Positions 43,496 to 53,500 of a stretch of 64,000 nt of DNA are shown here, piece after piece. The translations under genes were made by a program, and so were the position numbers. The first letter of the stretch is position 1. Each line of letters starts with the position of its first letter. The notes under the pieces are model-generated. The model did no database searches, was not told the DNA's origin, and saw only the letters and a list, made by a program, of their open reading frames with translations. Location of the stretch: positions 52,505 through 116,504 of the forward strand of contig DBHR01000015.1 of the NCBI GenBank assembly GCA_002296225.1, read 5' to 3'. This stretch comes from Acidobacteria bacterium UBA823. GTDB lineage: Bacteria > Acidobacteriota > Vicinamibacteria > Vicinamibacterales > UBA823.

Positions 43496-46018
43496 ATGGG
43501 GCGGGATTCGCTACTGGATTTCTTCGCGGAGTTCGAAACTTCAGAGGCAGAATTTGTCGCGTACGACGATGGCTTCCGCAGGCAGACGTTCAGCTATCAG
43601 CGAATCGCCGGATTGGCTCACGCATTCGCGGATCGCCTGCGACACGCCGGCCTCGGTTCGAATGACAAGGTCATCATCTGGGGAGAGAACCGCGCCGAAT
43701 GGCTAGTCGCATTCTGGGGTTGTCTGCTGGAAAGCGTAGTCGTCGTTCCGATCGATTACCGCGCCTCTGCTGAGTTGCTGTTGACGGTCCAGCGGATCGT
43801 CAACGCTAAGGCCGTGCTCATCGGCGAAGAAGTGGCGCCGCCCGCGATAGACAACAATGTGTCCGTGTGGCGTCTGATCGAATTGTCCGACAATACCGGG
43901 GCGCTGTTACCGACCAAGCGCGCGCGGCCTACAGCCAACTGTGATGCTATCACCGAGGTCATCTTTACATCTGGCGCGACCGCAGCACCAAAAGGAGTGG
44001 TCATCACGCACGGGAACCTGCTCGCGAACATCGTTCCAGTTGAACAAGAAGTGAAGCGTTATCGTGCGTATGGCCGTCCATTCTCCCCCCTGCGCTTCCT
44101 AAACTTGCTGCCACTCAGCCACATGTTCGGCCAAGTAATGGCCACCTTCATTCCGCCCATGCTCACAGGCTCAGTCACCTTTATGCGTGGCTACAACCCC
44201 GTCGAAATCATTCGCCAGATCCGGTCCCGCCGGATCTCGGTACTGGCCTGCGTGCCAAAGATTCTCCACATCCTACGCAAATACGTCATCCAAACCATCC
44301 CCGAAGTCGCCGACGCGATGGCGGTCGGTGAACCGATGAGCATTCCTCGGCGCTGGTGGCGCTACCGAGCTGTGCACCGGTTGTTCGGATTCAAGTTCTG
44401 GAGCTTTGTCGTCGGCGCTGCGCCGCTCGACCCGGAGCTCGAAGCATTCTGGTCGCGACTGGGCTTTCTGGTTATCCAGGGATATGGCCTAACGGAGACA
44501 GCACCGATCGTCACCCTGAACCATCCGTTCAGGTCCAAACGGGGTACCGTGGGCAGGCCGATCGCCGGCGTTCAGGTAAAACTCGCAACAGATGGCGAAA
44601 TCCTTGTTCGCGGTGACAATGTGACGTCGGGATATTACGAAGCTCCGGACGAAACTGCCGCGTCGTTCACGGAAGACTGGTTCCACACCGGAGACATCGG
44701 TACGCTCGACACCGAAGGGTGGCTCTCCGTCAGAGGCCGCAAGAAAGAGGTCATCGTCACATCCGAGGGGCTCAACATCTTTCCTGACGATATTGAACGA
44801 GTCCTCAATCATGATCCCGACGTCTCAGAATCGGCGATTGTCGGCACATTAACAGGCGGCGAGGAACGCGTGCACGCCGTGCTGGTTTTGAATGACGGTA
44901 AGGGAGGCGACGCCGTTGTGCGGCGTGCGAACGGCCAGCTCGAGGATCATCAGAAGATCCAGGGTGTCTCAGTGTGGCCAACCAGGCAATTGCCTCGAAC
45001 AGAAGGCACGAAAAAACTCAAGCGACGCGAGATCCGCCAGTGGGTTGCTGCGGGTGGATTGGCAACCTCTCCAGCGGCTCCCAAAGAGGACGGAACTGTC
45101 GAAGGTATCGTAGCGTCATTCGCCCAAGGGCGAACGGTGTCGGCGTCCACAACGCTCGACGAACTCGGCCTAAGCTCACTTGAACGGATAGAACTTCTAA
45201 TGGCACTCGGACAACAATTCGACGTGACCATTGACGAGATGGCATTCGCTGCGGCCACCACCGTTAGCGATCTGCGTCCCCTAGTTGATGGCACCGGGAC
45301 ACACCCACAGCCAGGCACGAGTGCACCCAAGCTCACGTTCCCAGCATGGAACCGACACCCGATATCACGCGCGGTACGCCGGCTGAGTCTGCCGACGTGG
45401 ATCCTCCCGGTCAGCCGCTTGTTCATGTGGCTGCGGGTTGACGGCCGGCAACATCTAGACCGACTGACCGGGCCTGTTATCTTCGCAGCCAATCACCAGA
45501 GCCATCTCGACACCCCGGCGATTTTGTCGGCGCTATCCGCGCGCTGGCGCTACCGCGTGGCACCGGCGATGGCCAAAGAATTTTTTAGAGCACACTTTTT
45601 TCCTGCGGAACACAGCCTTCGCACACAATTCACTAATGGCCTCAAATACTACCTTGCCGCCCTGTTCTTTAACGCGTTTCCGTTACCTCAACGCGAGGCC
45701 GGTATACACCAGACGCTACGCTACATCGGCGAACTCGTGAGCCAGGGATACTGCCCCCTAATCTTTCCTGAGGGCCGTCGCGTTGGCCCGGCCAATATCG
45801 AGGCGTTTCAACCTGGCATCGGGATGATCGCCGCACGCCTTGACGTCCCGGTCGTGCCGGTCCGCTTGTTTGGCACAGGCGACGTGCTGTCCCCAACTAA
45901 CCCTAGGGTCCGACCAGGTCAGGTACGCGTTGTGTTCGGTGCGCCCCTGACGCTGCGAGGCAAGAGTTACGCCAGTCTGGCGCGGCGCGTGGAAGAAGCC
46001 GTTCGCGAGTTACGGTAA
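43496..46018 (+). CDS. Fused acyl-CoA/ACP synthetase, acyl carrier and PlsC-type acyltransferase
   Basis: 840 residues from the ATG at 43496 (a GTG at 43442 would add 18). Three parts are seen in order. An AMP-binding acyl-activating domain (1-about 510) has GYGLTETAP near 330 and DWFHTGD near 395; its phosphate loop reads FTSGATAAPKG near 157 instead of TSGTTGxPKG. A small carrier domain (about 525-600) has LGLSSLERIELL, with a serine that could carry phosphopantetheine. A PlsC-type acyltransferase (about 630-840) has NHQSHLD (His and Asp catalytic) and FPEGRR. This recalls Aas-type proteins that reload fatty acids onto lysophospholipid. A GATAAT box ends six bases before the ATG. Confidence 0.88.
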   Translation: MGRDSLLDFFAEFETSEAEFVAYDDGFRRQTFSYQRIAGLAHAFADRLRHAGLGSNDKVIIWGENRAEWLVAFWGCLLESVVVVPIDYRASAELLLTVQRIVNAKAVLIGEEVAPPAIDNNVSVWRLIELSDNTGALLPTKRARPTANCDAITEVIFTSGATAAPKGVVITHGNLLANIVPVEQEVKRYRAYGRPFSPLRFLNLLPLSHMFGQVMATFIPPMLTGSVTFMRGYNPVEIIRQIRSRRISVLACVPKILHILRKYVIQTIPEVADAMAVGEPMSIPRRWWRYRAVHRLFGFKFWSFVVGAAPLDPELEAFWSRLGFLVIQGYGLTETAPIVTLNHPFRSKRGTVGRPIAGVQVKLATDGEILVRGDNVTSGYYEAPDETAASFTEDWFHTGDIGTLDTEGWLSVRGRKKEVIVTSEGLNIFPDDIERVLNHDPDVSESAIVGTLTGGEERVHAVLVLNDGKGGDAVVRRANGQLEDHQKIQGVSVWPTRQLPRTEGTKKLKRREIRQWVAAGGLATSPAAPKEDGTVEGIVASFAQGRTVSASTTLDELGLSSLERIELLMALGQQFDVTIDEMAFAAATTVSDLRPLVDGTGTHPQPGTSAPKLTFPAWNRHPISRAVRRLSLPTWILPVSRLFMWLRVDGRQHLDRLTGPVIFAANHQSHLDTPAILSALSARWRYRVAPAMAKEFFRAHFFPAEHSLRTQFTNGLKYYLAALFFNAFPLPQREAGIHQTLRYIGELVSQGYCPLIFPEGRRVGPANIEAFQPGIGMIAARLDVPVVPVRLFGTGDVLSPTNPRVRPGQVRVVFGAPLTLRGKSYASLARRVEEAVRELR

Positions 46019-46079
46019 CGGCTAACGTTGCGCGCCTGCGTTGGCTTGTGGGAAACTACGGGATGGAAGGAATGCAAGT

Positions 46080-46298
46080 TTGAGCAAAGATGACTTAATC
46101 GACGTTCAAGGAACGGTCACGGCGGTACACAGCGGCGGACTCTACCGAATAGAGTCTGACGCGGGACACGAAGTGATCGCTCAACTCAGCGGCCGCATGC
46201 GCCGCTTCCGCATTAGGGTCGTGCCTGGAGACCGAGTGACCGTCGGTGTCTCACCGTACGATCCGGCGCGCGGCATCATTACATTCCGCGCTCGGTAG
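46080..46298 (+). CDS. infA: Translation initiation factor IF-1 (TTG start)
   Basis: 72 residues, the standard IF-1 length, when begun at the TTG at 46080, which has GGAAGGA about nine bases upstream. The S1-type fold shows DLIDVQGTVTAVHSGGLYRIE (as DLIDVQGTV and GLYRIE), GHEVIAQLSGRMRR, IRVVPGDRVTVGVSPYD and GIITFR. It binds the A site of the 30S subunit. A nearby ATG (46073) is in another frame and stops after three codons. It stands apart from the usual spc/alpha ribosomal operon and follows the acyltransferase fusion by 61 bases. Confidence 0.93.
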   Translation: MSKDDLIDVQGTVTAVHSGGLYRIESDAGHEVIAQLSGRMRRFRIRVVPGDRVTVGVSPYDPARGIITFRAR

Positions 46299-46483
46299 CT
46301 TGATTGCCATCGCCATCGCGAAGCGCTTCCGGCAGATTGCCGATTGAACGCAACCGTGCACCTCGCGTGCGTGATGTCGAGATCTTTCGCCGCTTAGAGT
46401 GCGATACACTACTCCGCCTGTACATGATCGACGATCCACGCACCGAATCTACTGGACCAGGATCGAAGTCTAACGAAGGCGGC

Positions 46484-46705
46484 ATGGCCTCAAGGGCCGA
46501 GGCCTCTCCAGCCGTTGCGCGATTTCGCCTGTGCCGCTGGCACGCAACGCCAGAGGGTGGTGGTGTCAGCTATTGTTCGCACCGCGACGTCCTGCCTTTT
46601 GCGGGCATGACCGGCTTCAGCTCCGAAGCCTGGTGCCCGGACTGTAAGTTTTATAAGGTTCGCCGACTGACGAGGAAACAGTCCGACTCTGACTGGAAAG
46701 CGTGA
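46484..46705 (+). CDS. Small Cys-rich (putative zinc-binding) protein
   Basis: 73 residues from the ATG at 46484, chosen because AAGG lies four bases upstream; the frame is open back to 46304 without better starts. It contains CRWH, YCSHRDVLPFAG and WCPDCKFYKVRR, giving four cysteines and two histidines that could bind one zinc ion as a compact ribbon. It follows infA by 185 bases on the same strand. I do not recognise the family. The codon pattern and motifs look real rather than a shadow. Confidence 0.6.
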   Translation: MASRAEASPAVARFRLCRWHATPEGGGVSYCSHRDVLPFAGMTGFSSEAWCPDCKFYKVRRLTRKQSDSDWKA

Positions 46706-46749
46706 GAGCGGTCCAGCAGAGCCTCTGTTTTACGCGACGGCCGGAGTGC

Positions 46750-47934
46750 CTACTCAGAAAATTCCTTGGCTAGCGCAACCCACTCGCCGTCGGGCATAAG
46801 TTCCTGATACGCCCGCCAGTGCGGTCGTGCCTCCTGTGAGCGGCCCAGCTTTTCCAGAGTCACCGCCAGGTAGAAATGCCCGTCCGCATAGTCGGGATTG
46901 AGCTGGACCGCTAACTGATAACAGTTGTGCGCATCCCTAAACCGCCCAAGGTCATGCTGGATGTTGCCCAGATTGAAGTGCGCCTCGAAGCACTCGGGTT
47001 CTAGATGGATCGCACGCTCGTAGAGCGCCTGAGCTTCGACGAGTTCGTCACGGGCATAATGCAGATTCGCCAAGTTAACCAGTGCCGGTACCAGTGACGG
47101 ATCGAGAATGAGCGCCTGCCGATACTTGGTAAGCGCTTGATCCTGCTGCACCGTGTCGCCCTCATCCAAGCCGGCCCCTTCACTGAAATACATCGCGGCA
47201 ATGCGCAACTGGGAATCCATGGAAGCCGACTGTACTTGACCGAGATCGGGTGGCCTCGGTTTACGGCGTGCCTGCAGGGCTACGACCTTGGCGGGTTGCG
47301 CTGAGTTATGCCGGTTCGGTTTAAAATCGAACGCGAGTTGGCCTTCCCGTTGGGAGATGAGGGCGCGGACGATCGCACGAAAAGGCCTTGCCTCAGCAAT
47401 CTCGACACTCACCTGTTTGATAATGGCCAGATCGGGAAACCCGTAGCAGCGACCCGCGTTGGTCCGTGCTACGGATCGGATGAGGCGCCATTTTTCGAGA
47501 TGTCGGAGATGATCGTCGCGGACCGCTGGATACAACTCCCGTATCTCACGAACACTGTACAGCTGTCGCCCCTGCGGCTGGGGTGCGGGTAATCCTGCCA
47601 AGCTGCAGAAGTCCGCTTCGATGAGAATGCGCACCTGCTCCGGTATCCGCGCATTCACCTGCTCAGCCTTTTTGAGCTTCCTGCCCTTGTCACCGTGAAA
47701 AGGACCATCGCGGTCAGTCTGTCGAGCGCCTAGTCGCTGAAAGTCGTCCGAGGCAACCACAAGCATCGTCGTGCGGGACGTCACTTCATCGGCAGCTTCT
47801 CCGCCAAGCCGCTGCACTAGCTCAAATGCTTCCTTACGGCCCAGCGAGGCAAGCCGACCCGTGAAGACGACGACTTGGTTTCCAAACAAAGTGGGGGAGA
47901 CAACCCGGTCGCTCGGCGGGAATGACGCCGTCAC
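46750..47934 (-). CDS. BRCT - MerR-type HTH - TPR fusion protein
   Basis: 394 residues starting at GTG (47934) after GGTGAGGG. Residues 18-110 resemble a BRCT domain of the ligase type (QVVVFTGRL, LVQRLGGEAADEVTSRTTMLVVA as RLGGEAADEVTSRTTMLV). Residues 123-185 are a MerR-like winged helix-turn-helix (LYSVREIRELYPAVRDDHLRHLEKWRLI as YSVREIRELY and HLRHLEKWRLI). After a basic linker, residues 255-390 are three or four tetratricopeptide repeats (ALTKYRQALILDPSLVPAL, AQALYERAIHLEPECFEAH). It could sense a DNA-end or protein signal, bind DNA and recruit partners. The combination is unusual, and no target can be named. Confidence 0.8.
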   Translation of the reverse strand: MTASFPPSDRVVSPTLFGNQVVVFTGRLASLGRKEAFELVQRLGGEAADEVTSRTTMLVVASDDFQRLGARQTDRDGPFHGDKGRKLKKAEQVNARIPEQVRILIEADFCSLAGLPAPQPQGRQLYSVREIRELYPAVRDDHLRHLEKWRLIRSVARTNAGRCYGFPDLAIIKQVSVEIAEARPFRAIVRALISQREGQLAFDFKPNRHNSAQPAKVVALQARRKPRPPDLGQVQSASMDSQLRIAAMYFSEGAGLDEGDTVQQDQALTKYRQALILDPSLVPALVNLANLHYARDELVEAQALYERAIHLEPECFEAHFNLGNIQHDLGRFRDAHNCYQLAVQLNPDYADGHFYLAVTLEKLGRSQEARPHWRAYQELMPDGEWVALAKEFSE

Positions 47935-48162
47935 CGGGAGACCCTCACCCTAGGGTGTCGAAGGCCTGACGTGACGAGCGGGTGATGCTGGCAATGCATC
48001 AGTTGCGGATGCCAGAACCCTAGATCGCTTTGTGGGCTCCGTGGCTCGCAGCGAAAGATGAATGAGAACGGTTGCAATGTCAAGCGGACTCCGCTCACCA
48101 AGAACGCTTGGCCCAGAATGAACACGTCAACACCTCGCTCAAAGTGCCGCGAGCCCCTCCAA

Positions 48163-48900
48163 TCAGCGGACCGCCGGATCCCGACGTGCGTGCAGGACGA
48201 GCGACAGCCCTACGTAGTACAACGGAAACAGGAGCGACCATGCAGCCAACCATCTCGCCGTCATGCCATCGGAGGACCACGCCGACACAAACAGGACCGC
48301 TGCCCAGACCACACCGGCCGCCAGCGTCCACGGCCTGAGAGTCGGCGTCCTCGACGGATGCACGAAGCCAATCGGTACGAATACTAGCGCGCACAGCGCA
48401 CCGACGATCAGCCCGTTGACGACAGGTGGTGCGCCAAGCGTGTAGAGGTAGAACATAACGATGTTCCAGTACGAAGGAAAACCCCGGAAGAAATGGTCAG
48501 CACTCTTGGCCTGGCGGTGACTGAACCCGTAGGCACTGCTCAGAAGCATCGCGACCGCCAGCGGCATCCCCCAGCCAACTGGCACTACCGCTTCGAGCGA
48601 GACAATCCAGGCTGGCACGAAGACGAAAGTCAGGTAGTCAACAATGTTATCCAGTAGTGCACCGTCGATCGCCGAAATACGTTGATCGACGCGAAACCGG
48701 CGAGCAAGCCAGCCGTCGCTCGCGTCAATGACAATCGCAGCGTAGAGCCACAGGAACCCCTCGCGCGGCGCGCCGGCCAAGAAGGCGCGAAGCGCGAGCA
48801 GTGCGAGCACGGCGCCCGCGGCAGTGTAGAGATGGACGGCCCCCACCATCCACGTCGCGCGGCGTGAGACGGACGTCGGTGCTCGCGAGTCGTCGTGCAT
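48163..48900 (-). CDS. CDP-alcohol phosphatidyltransferase, phosphatidylcholine synthase-like
   Basis: 245 residues with about six to seven membrane helices. The CDP-alcohol motif is complete: Asp59, Asp62-Gly63, Ala66-Arg67, Gly80, Asp84 and Asp88 (IDASDGWLARRF then DGALLDNIVDYLT). The longer gap between Arg67 and Gly80 and the DYLTFVFVPAW ending resemble bacterial phosphatidylcholine synthases (Pcs), which join CDP-diacylglycerol to choline. Phosphatidylinositol- or phosphatidylglycerol-type enzymes are less likely. It acts in the inner membrane. The neighbours do not concern choline, so the assignment rests on the sequence pattern alone. Confidence 0.75.
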   Translation of the reverse strand: MHDDSRAPTSVSRRATWMVGAVHLYTAAGAVLALLALRAFLAGAPREGFLWLYAAIVIDASDGWLARRFRVDQRISAIDGALLDNIVDYLTFVFVPAWIVSLEAVVPVGWGMPLAVAMLLSSAYGFSHRQAKSADHFFRGFPSYWNIVMFYLYTLGAPPVVNGLIVGALCALVFVPIGFVHPSRTPTLRPWTLAAGVVWAAVLFVSAWSSDGMTARWLAAWSLLFPLYYVGLSLVLHARRDPAVR

Positions 48901-49062
48901 CAGGATGACGCCTCACCAAGTCGTGCCGAAGGTGAAGCCACCAGCGCCAATGGAAGAGGCGATTTCACGGAGGCAGCCACCGTGTTCCAGAACCACGCTG
49001 GGCTATCCAGAGGTACCGTGGCCGGAGTCAGAGAAGTCATCGTTCGCGTTCGGCAACAGAAT

Positions 49063-50493
49063 CTAGTTCTCCGCTTCGACGATCGTCCAGCCGTCTTGGT
49101 CCGAACCCACTCGCAACCGGAGATCGTTGAACTCAGAAGCCATCAGACCTTCTAGGATAACTACCTTGATGAACGGCGTCGCCGGATCCGCTGTGACCTC
49201 CCAACGTCGCAAAGGCGCTCGCCCGTCCGCCGCGTCGTGGACAGACTCGCGCCACAACTCCACGGCTCCCCGCCACTCACCAGACGGGCAGAGCCCGATG
49301 ACCACGCGTCGCGCTTCGGGCGTGACCTGAAAATTAATCGCCGCATCTTCGTTGGCAAAGGTCAGTCCCTGCGTCCGCTGATACGGATACATCCACTCGG
49401 TCCACTGAAGGGAGGCGTCAGGCGCGAGGGGCCACCGTTCGTCCGGATAGGTCCGGCTGGTACCTCCCCACATCTCGACGTATCCAGCATTGGGTCCACC
49501 CGAGCCCATCGGAATCTGCGTCGGGTGGTATCCGTAGGTCCAGACGTCGACACCGGGTGTCTTGTCGGGGTCAAACACCCGTACAATCCCCTCGTCGGCA
49601 TCGTGGGAATAAGCGCTATAGAAACCTCCTGTTAGGCCATCGGCCATCACATCGCCCATCCGGCTCCACCCACGAATAAACCGAAGGGGATTGCCTTGCC
49701 AGGCTTGCGGACTCGGCCCTAAGTTTTCCTGCCACCGCTCGTCGATCAGAATCCGATCAGTCGGGATGATGAACTCGGTCCGGTCGGTCAGCTCGTTCTG
49801 GCCGCCAGGCGTCCACTGCGGATTGACCCAGTGCGCGTACTCGACCATCCCGTCCGTCGGGTTGGTAATACAGATCCGTGCCTCAAAGAACGCTCTCCCA
49901 GACACGATAGCAATCTCTATCGATTCCTCAAGTCCGGTACCCGGCTCACGAACCCGCATGCGGACCGCCTTCCGCCGAGAGGAATTTTCGATGATCTCCC
50001 AGCTCCACGGCATCGCCCAGGTCGTGCCGTGTTCGTCGCCCGGCAGCGTGTACTCGACACCTCCGATCCAGAGCCACCAGCCGGTGTCGTTCGCCGCGCC
50101 ACCGACCGTTACGAGGTCGTTCTGCCAGAGCGTTTCATGCCCGGTCGGCTTGTAGACGAATGAATAGACTCGCCCCATCTCTGGCAGCAGCGTCAGTTTG
50201 ACGTAACGGTTCTCCATCACGACAGCCGTATGGTCCTTCCGGACGGTCCGTCGCCGATCGACCCTCTCGAAATCGAGGTGCGGGTATGGGTCGCCGTCAC
50301 GGTAGTAGATAGCCGATTCGTAGTCGACTTGTGGAATGGTCAGCGTGGTCGTGTCGAGCGAGAAAGTGGCAGTGCTGGGCTGCACGGACAAGGCGGCCAG
50401 CTGGGTAGCGACAGAGAACAACGTGACCAACGCCACGATTGTCCGTGTGAGGCTGACCGCCCATGCGGCGCGACCCGGAAGCAGGTAGCGCAT
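49063..50493 (-). CDS. Exported DUF5107 protein (short form)
   Basis: 476 residues from the ATG at 50493, which follows GGGGA by five bases. A signal peptide (about 1-36) is followed by one DUF5107 domain, a galactose-mutarotase-like beta fold (YPHLDFERVDRRR, VMENRYVKLTLLPEMGRV, WWLWIGGVEYTLPGDEHGT as GGVEYTLPGDEHG). It shares this core with the larger gene upstream (LENDYIALTVLPELGGR there), so the two are paralogues placed 11 bases apart. Such domains are often linked to carbohydrate use, but no enzymatic activity can be assigned. It is the last gene of the unit before a 162-base gap. Confidence 0.8.
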   Translation of the reverse strand: MRYLLPGRAAWAVSLTRTIVALVTLFSVATQLAALSVQPSTATFSLDTTTLTIPQVDYESAIYYRDGDPYPHLDFERVDRRRTVRKDHTAVVMENRYVKLTLLPEMGRVYSFVYKPTGHETLWQNDLVTVGGAANDTGWWLWIGGVEYTLPGDEHGTTWAMPWSWEIIENSSRRKAVRMRVREPGTGLEESIEIAIVSGRAFFEARICITNPTDGMVEYAHWVNPQWTPGGQNELTDRTEFIIPTDRILIDERWQENLGPSPQAWQGNPLRFIRGWSRMGDVMADGLTGGFYSAYSHDADEGIVRVFDPDKTPGVDVWTYGYHPTQIPMGSGGPNAGYVEMWGGTSRTYPDERWPLAPDASLQWTEWMYPYQRTQGLTFANEDAAINFQVTPEARRVVIGLCPSGEWRGAVELWRESVHDAADGRAPLRRWEVTADPATPFIKVVILEGLMASEFNDLRLRVGSDQDGWTIVEAEN

Positions 50494-50504
50494 ACAATCC
50501 CCGG

Positions 50505-53500
50505 CTACGGAAGCGCCGCGAGGTAATGGCGAGCCCACAGCTGTGACGCGTCGAGCTCAACGGCGCGCCCGAGGCTCACCCTCGCCTCCTCGGTCAAGCC
50601 GAGCGCCGTCTGCGCGAACCCAAGCAGGGACAGCGCCCGCGCACGAAGTGTCGCTTTGGAAGTGCGCCTCCCAAATGTCGCAAAAAAATCTATCTCATCT
50701 CCGGCTCCGGCAAGCCGAGCCGCGGCCACATCAACCACCGCCTCAAGCCTTTGCCGCGCCCGATCGGTGTCACCCAGCCGCTCGAGCGCGAGCGCCTGGT
50801 AGACCAGCGTGTCGGGCCAGCGTTCGGTACCGGGTTGATCCACCGCACGTCGAAAGTACTCGTCAGCCGCGTCGACCTCTCCGATCGCTTGATGCGCAAG
50901 ACCAGCGTAGTACGCCACCTGCGGTGCGCGCCGGTCATTGCTGGGACGTGCAACAGACAGATTCTCCGGATATTCGGAAGCTCGCTCAAAGTCGGCCAAC
51001 GCCTCCAAAGCCTCCCCGCGCTCCAACCGAGTTAGCCCCCGCAAAAGATGGGCGTCCACGAACACACCGTGCACACGCCCACCGCCCTCGGCCACCAAGA
51101 ACTCATTCGCGTCGAGCATCGCGATGGCGGTGCTATAGTCGCGAGCCAACACCTGCACCATGAGCGCTCGAAGAAGACTATCGCTTCGCCGACTAAAGAC
51201 CTCGCGATTGGCCGAGACCGTACGAAGGCGCGTGGCGATCGGCGTATTAGCCGCCTCGTACAACTCGTCGAGTTCAACGTAGTGCCGCGTGTCGTCCCGG
51301 TCCAGCTCAACCGCCCGCTCGTAGCTTTCAATCGCCGCTGTTACGTCCCCGCGAGCCCGATAATAGGCTAAGCCGAGGTTGCGGTGAACAATCGAGAAAC
51401 CGTTGAACAGTGCACGTGACTGCTCCCAGTGCCCGATAGCTCGCTCCGGTTGGATTTCGTACAGCAGGTTGCCCAGGTAGTAGTGCGCCCGATGGTCGCC
51501 TGGCTGTGCAAGTAGCGCACTTTCCAAGACATCGATACTCTCCAGACGGAACGGGAATCCATACTCGGACGGCATCCCAGCGGACCGCCGATAGGCCGCA
51601 GCAGCCCCGTTCGCATTGCCAGACTGCTCGAAAAAATACCCAAGGTAGTAGTGCACCATCGGATAGGTGCTGGCGAATGGCACCTCGGCCGTCACGAGAC
51701 GCTGGAGCACAGCGATCGCCTCATCCCAGCGCGCCACGTTGCCGTAGTCAATGGCGAGCTCCAAATACGTCTGGGCATCGTCCCGCAGCGTGCGTGTGAG
51801 CACATCGAGGCCGGAGGCCGCTTCGGGGTCAACGGACCGACGCACCAGGTGCCGCTCGTTGAGAGCGAGGACATCCATCGGGTCTACGGCCAGTGCCTGC
51901 GACGCTGTTACGAGCGCTTCGTCCAGACGGCCGAGCTTTCGGAGAATAATCGCCTTCAGGCCGAGCGCCTTCGTGTCGTGGGTATTGGTGGACAGCGCTT
52001 GATCGATCTCGTTCAGCGCTCGCTCCCACGCACCTTCTCGCATCGATAGCTCGGCCAATTGATGAAAGGCAGCCGAGTGAAACGCCACATCCCAAGTGGC
52101 CCGGTAAAACTGGTCGTAAGCCTCACCATCCCGACCCTGCCCGCGAAGCGCCAACCCGAGCTGGTACTCGGCCTCAGCGTCACCCGACCTGACGTAACCG
52201 CCCGTTAGTCTCGTGAGCGCAGTGCGTAAGTGGCGCTCGGCGTCCTCGAAGAGCGCCCGTTTATTTAGGTTCGCGCCGACGGTCGTATTGACGCGTACGT
52301 CGCCCGGATCACGCTGGAGTGCCTCCTCATAGTACGGTTCGGGCGGCACGACCGGGCTGTGCATCTGCTGGAGCCGAAGCCCGGTGAGGTACAACTCATC
52401 GACGGTCGCGACCTCCTCAGGCGCGCCCGGTGGCGCAACCGGCTCAGGAAGCTCCGGTGGCGCGATAGGGCTTCTCGGACGATCAGTGATGAGCACTCGG
52501 CCGGCGGCGTCGAAGAGCACCACTTCCACGTCGGTGGCCACTACACCGGCCGGCAGCTCTACTGTCACCTTGAACGGATCACCCGGTCCAAGGGCGATCC
52601 GGCGGTCAAGCAGCGTTCTGCTCCCGACAGTGAGCAAGACCCTAGCTGCCTTGAGGTGGGTCGTCGAATTGAACCCAAGTTCCGCCGATCCCGCGGCGAC
52701 CTTGAGATTCACCGCCGCTTCAAGGTTCGCCCGCGTGAAGGCGCCGATGTCACGCACCGGATACCAATGGTGTGTAAAGGTCTTCACTTCGTGCGGTTGA
52801 ATCCAGCTGTAATCGGGTTGGTTATCAGAAAAGGCGCCGACCATTAGCTCGGCGTAGGGGCCGTCCTCGTCGGTGAGGATGCGATCCCACAGGCGCCCCC
52901 GAGGGCCGGGGCCCCACTCCCAGAGCTTTGTTCCGGCCACGACGTGGTGATTGCCGACATGCACGACGCCGGCGTCCTCACCGTGGTCGTATCCGCCAGA
53001 GAAGTCTTCAGCCAAATTCCACGCGAAAAACGAGATCGGCTCCGGGTGGTTCTGCCAGCGGCTGAGGTCAACGCCCTCATAATCGATTCCCTCGTAGCTA
53101 CCGCGTCCAATCGGCCAGTGTATGAATTGGTTCTTCGAGTGATAAGTCGCCATTCGCACACTAGGCGGAAACAGTACCTCGTAGTCGTCGTCGGCGTGCA
53201 CCGCCACGTTGGCCCAGTAGAGGATCGAATGGGCCTGGGTAGTTCGGTTGAAGAGCTTCACTGTCGCCTCAACGTACGACCGGCCCGGGTGCAGAGTCAG
53301 GCCGATGATCCAGCGCATCCGATGACGCCGCTCGGTTTCACCGACCCAGACGGTCTTACTCCCGTCGGCGTGCTCCTCGAGGATGTAGTCGACCGGCATG
53401 AAAGTCGTGTTGCGGTGATGATGGAACACGCACCACTCGATGCCACCCGAGATCCAAGCTCCAAGCATTCCAATCAAAGCCGGCTTAATGACGGTCTGCC

